6,035 bases of DNA from Balneola sp. (lineage in GTDB: Bacteria; Bacteroidota; Rhodothermia; Balneolales; Balneolaceae). Location of the stretch: NCBI GenBank assembly GCA_002730655.1, contig PCAT01000021.1:14401-20435 (forward strand), written 5' to 3'. Under the pieces are notes generated by a model, which was not told the DNA's origin, did no database searches, and was given only the letters and a program-made list of their open reading frames with translations. How positions within the stretch are numbered: position 1 is the stretch's first letter; each line of letters begins with the position of its first letter. Shown here piece by piece: positions 4,193 through 6,035 of this stretch. The position numbers were made by a program, and so were the translations under genes.

Positions 4193-6035
4193 TTAATTCG
4201 ACGCATCATTCAACTCTCCTGAGCCTCCTTCATCATCTTCCTCGTTAACTACTCGGGTAACTGCAGCAATAGAACCATCATAATCTAGCCTCATAATTCG
4301 TACACCCTGTGTGTTTCGACCCATTGTTCTAATGCCGCCACAATTCATACGGATTACCTTGCCTCGTTGGGTAATAACCATTAGATCATCTTGGTCCGAG
4401 ACCTCTTTTAAGGCAATTAGGCCGCCCGTTTTTGGTGTAATTTTGAGCGTTATGACCCCTTTACCACCACGGCTCTGTTCTCGGTAGTCATCCACTAATG
4501 AACGCTTACCATAACCATTTTCAGAGATGGCTAATACAGTCGCTTCATGAGTATTTTTAATGACAACCATATCAACGATAGTATCATGTTTACCTAATGT
4601 CATTCCTCTTACTCCAGAAGTATTTCGTCCCATTTGTCGTACATCAGTCTCATGAAAACGTATGGCCCGGCCATTACTATTTGCTAATATGATATTAGAA
4701 TCACCATCGGTTAGTTCTGCGGCTAATAAACTGTCATCATCTTTGATATTTATAGCAATTATACCGTCTCTTCTTGGCCTACTATAGGCTTCTAACGTGG
4801 TTTTCTTGATTTGACCTTTGGCAGTACACATTACTATGGATTTGTCTTTTAAGTACTCTTCATCTTCGAGTGATTTAACAGGAACAAAGGCCTTAATTGC
4901 ATCATCCTTTTTAATTTCAATCAAATTAACAATGGCGCGTCCTCGTGCTAATCGGCCTCCTTCTGGAATTTCATATACTTTGAGCCAATAACACTTTCCA
5001 CTTTCACTAAAAAAAAGAATATAATTATGGTTAGTTGCGACAAATAAGTGTTCTACGTACTCTTCCTCTCTAGTAGTGGTGCCTTTCATGCCTTTGCCGC
5101 CGCGCCTCTGCCTTCTATATCCACTTAAAGGCATTCTCTTGATGAACCCTTTATTAGATATAGTTACAACAACGTCTTCGTCTGCAATCATATCTTCTAC
5201 GCTAAAATCTTCAGCGGAGTAGACTATTTGAGTTCGGCGCTCATCACCATAGCGTTCTAGCAGCTCATCTAATTCTGTTTTAATAATAGAATACTGTTTT
5301 GATCGATCTGATAGGATTATTCGGAAATCGGCAATTTTCTCAACGATACCACTATATTCGCTATCAATTCTTTCTCGTTCCAAGCCCGTTAGTTTTTGAA
5401 GCCGCATTTCGAGAATAGCCTTGGCTTGAATATCGGTTAAAGCAAAGTTTTTTCTTAATTCGACGTTAGCTATTTGTGGGTTTTTAGATGCCCGAATAAT
5501 TTTAATAACTTCATCTAGATTGTCTAAGGCAATTTTTAACCCCTCAAGTATATGAGCTCTAGCTTCAGCGGCTTCAAGGTCATGTATAGTACGGCGAATA
5601 ATAATCTCAACACGGTGCTCAGCGTAATGCCGTATTAACTCTTTAATATCCATTACTTTTGGCCTTCCTTGCACTAATGCAAGGTTAATGATACCAAAAG
5701 TAGTTTGCATCTGTGTGTATTTGTAAAGTTGGTTTAATACAACCCCAGCATTGGCTGAGCGCTTGAGTATGATAACAATACGCATCCCTTCGCGATCACT
5801 TTCATCTCGCACTTCTGAAATTTCTGTTATTTTATCCGTGTGAACGAGCTGGGCAATTTTTTCAATTAAGCTACTCTTATTTACTTGATAAGGTATCTCG
5901 GTAATGACTATTTGTTCACGGCCACCTCGCAGCTCTTCAGTATTAGCTCTGGCCCTTAAGGCTACTTTCCCTCGTCCTGTTTCATAGGCGTCTTTAACCC
6001 CTTCGTACCCATAAATAATACCTCCTGTAGGGAAG
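4193..6035 (-). CDS. gyrA: DNA gyrase subunit A, C-terminal three-quarters (5' partial, runs off right edge)
   Basis: GyrA is the DNA-breaking and wrapping subunit of the A2B2 gyrase that introduces negative supercoils. The frame stays open on the minus strand from TAA at 4193-4195 to the window edge, giving 613 residues. The first visible residues, F-P-T-G-G-I-I-Y-G, match about residue 240 of E. coli GyrA, so the active-site Tyr and quinolone-resistance region lie outside. Visible parts are the tower segment (EIPYQVNKSSLIEKIA, RDESDREGMRIVI), the coiled coil and dimer gate (LTDIQAKAILEMRLQKLTGL), then the beta-pinwheel DNA-wrapping domain. Its GyrA-box QRRGGKG (5090-5110) identifies gyrase rather than topoisomerase IV ParC. 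Degenerate blade repeats follow, including M-G-R-N-T-S-G-V-R and M-G-R-N-T-Q-G-V-R, then a short acidic tail (EEDDEGG). The GTG at 5810-5812 is internal, not the start. The gene converges on the WYL regulator with 23 bases between stops. Confidence 0.97.
   Translation of the reverse strand, partial: FPTGGIIYGYEGVKDAYETGRGKVALRARANTEELRGGREQIVITEIPYQVNKSSLIEKIAQLVHTDKITEISEVRDESDREGMRIVIILKRSANAGVVLNQLYKYTQMQTTFGIINLALVQGRPKVMDIKELIRHYAEHRVEIIIRRTIHDLEAAEARAHILEGLKIALDNLDEVIKIIRASKNPQIANVELRKNFALTDIQAKAILEMRLQKLTGLERERIDSEYSGIVEKIADFRIILSDRSKQYSIIKTELDELLERYGDERRTQIVYSAEDFSVEDMIADEDVVVTISNKGFIKRMPLSGYRRQRRGGKGMKGTTTREEEYVEHLFVATNHNYILFFSESGKCYWLKVYEIPEGGRLARGRAIVNLIEIKKDDAIKAFVPVKSLEDEEYLKDKSIVMCTAKGQIKKTTLEAYSRPRRDGIIAINIKDDDSLLAAELTDGDSNIILANSNGRAIRFHETDVRQMGRNTSGVRGMTLGKHDTIVDMVVIKNTHEATVLAISENGYGKRSLVDDYREQSRGGKGVITLKITPKTGGLIALKEVSDQDDLMVITQRGKVIRMNCGGIRTMGRNTQGVRIMRLDYDGSIAAVTRVVNEEDDEGGSGELNDASN

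Noticed and set aside
5810..5812. GTG on the minus strand as the start of a short gyrase-like protein
   Set aside because: The frame continues upstream without a stop to the window edge, and those residues match GyrA continuously. The gene is cut by the edge, not truncated.
4193..6035. Topoisomerase IV subunit ParC instead of GyrA
   Set aside because: The canonical GyrA-box QRRGGKG and a full set of pinwheel blade repeats are present, which favours gyrase.

Overview
The window looks like an ordinary, probably origin-proximal stretch of the chromosome of a bacterium from the Bacteroidota/Balneolota/Rhodothermota/Ignavibacteria side of the tree (FCB group). Three things point there: a truncated C-terminal 'YPNPFNPTT'-type secretion-sorting domain at the left edge, a match to the Bacteroidota housekeeping promoter form (TTTG - about 20 bp - TAnnTTTG) ahead of the tRNA, and a tRNA gene without an encoded CCA end. 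The DNA is AT-rich by eye. The exact phylum cannot be fixed from this sequence alone.

Layout, left to right. Bases 1-311 are the 3' end of a secreted or cell-surface protein gene (+). Bases 312-463 are non-coding and probably hold the promoter for tRNA-Asp(GUC) at 464-537, which is followed at once by a strong intrinsic terminator (539-567). A tight forward cluster follows: mnmG (tRNA U34 modification), rsmG (16S rRNA m7G methyltransferase, one base downstream) and a DeoR/YafY-type WYL-domain transcriptional regulator (28 bases further on). On the opposite strand, converging on the regulator with only 23 bases between the stop codons, is the C-terminal three-quarters of gyrA (DNA gyrase subunit A), whose 5' part lies beyond the right edge.

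The most interesting signal is not a gene. Three near-identical 16-bp palindromes lie inside mnmG and rsmG: 1989-2004 (15/16 to the consensus), 2653-2668 and 2941-2956 (both exact). They match parS, the binding site of the chromosome-partitioning protein ParB. All three are read in the same codon phase and encode Val-Ser-Arg-Glu-Thr. They suggest that the mnmG-rsmG cluster doubles as a centromere-like ParB loading zone, in keeping with the known link between gidA/gidB, parAB and the replication origin. parA and parB themselves are not in the window; the place after rsmG, where they often occur, is taken by the WYL regulator.

Functionally the window combines translation fidelity (tRNA-Asp, MnmG, RsmG) with chromosome maintenance (parS cluster, GyrA). 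Smaller oddities are a Cys-to-Ser change at the MnmG position equivalent to E. coli Cys47, a divergent RsmG core motif, and a WYL domain whose signature reads W-N-V. I found no mobile element, CRISPR array, toxin-antitoxin or defence module, and no wholly new system.
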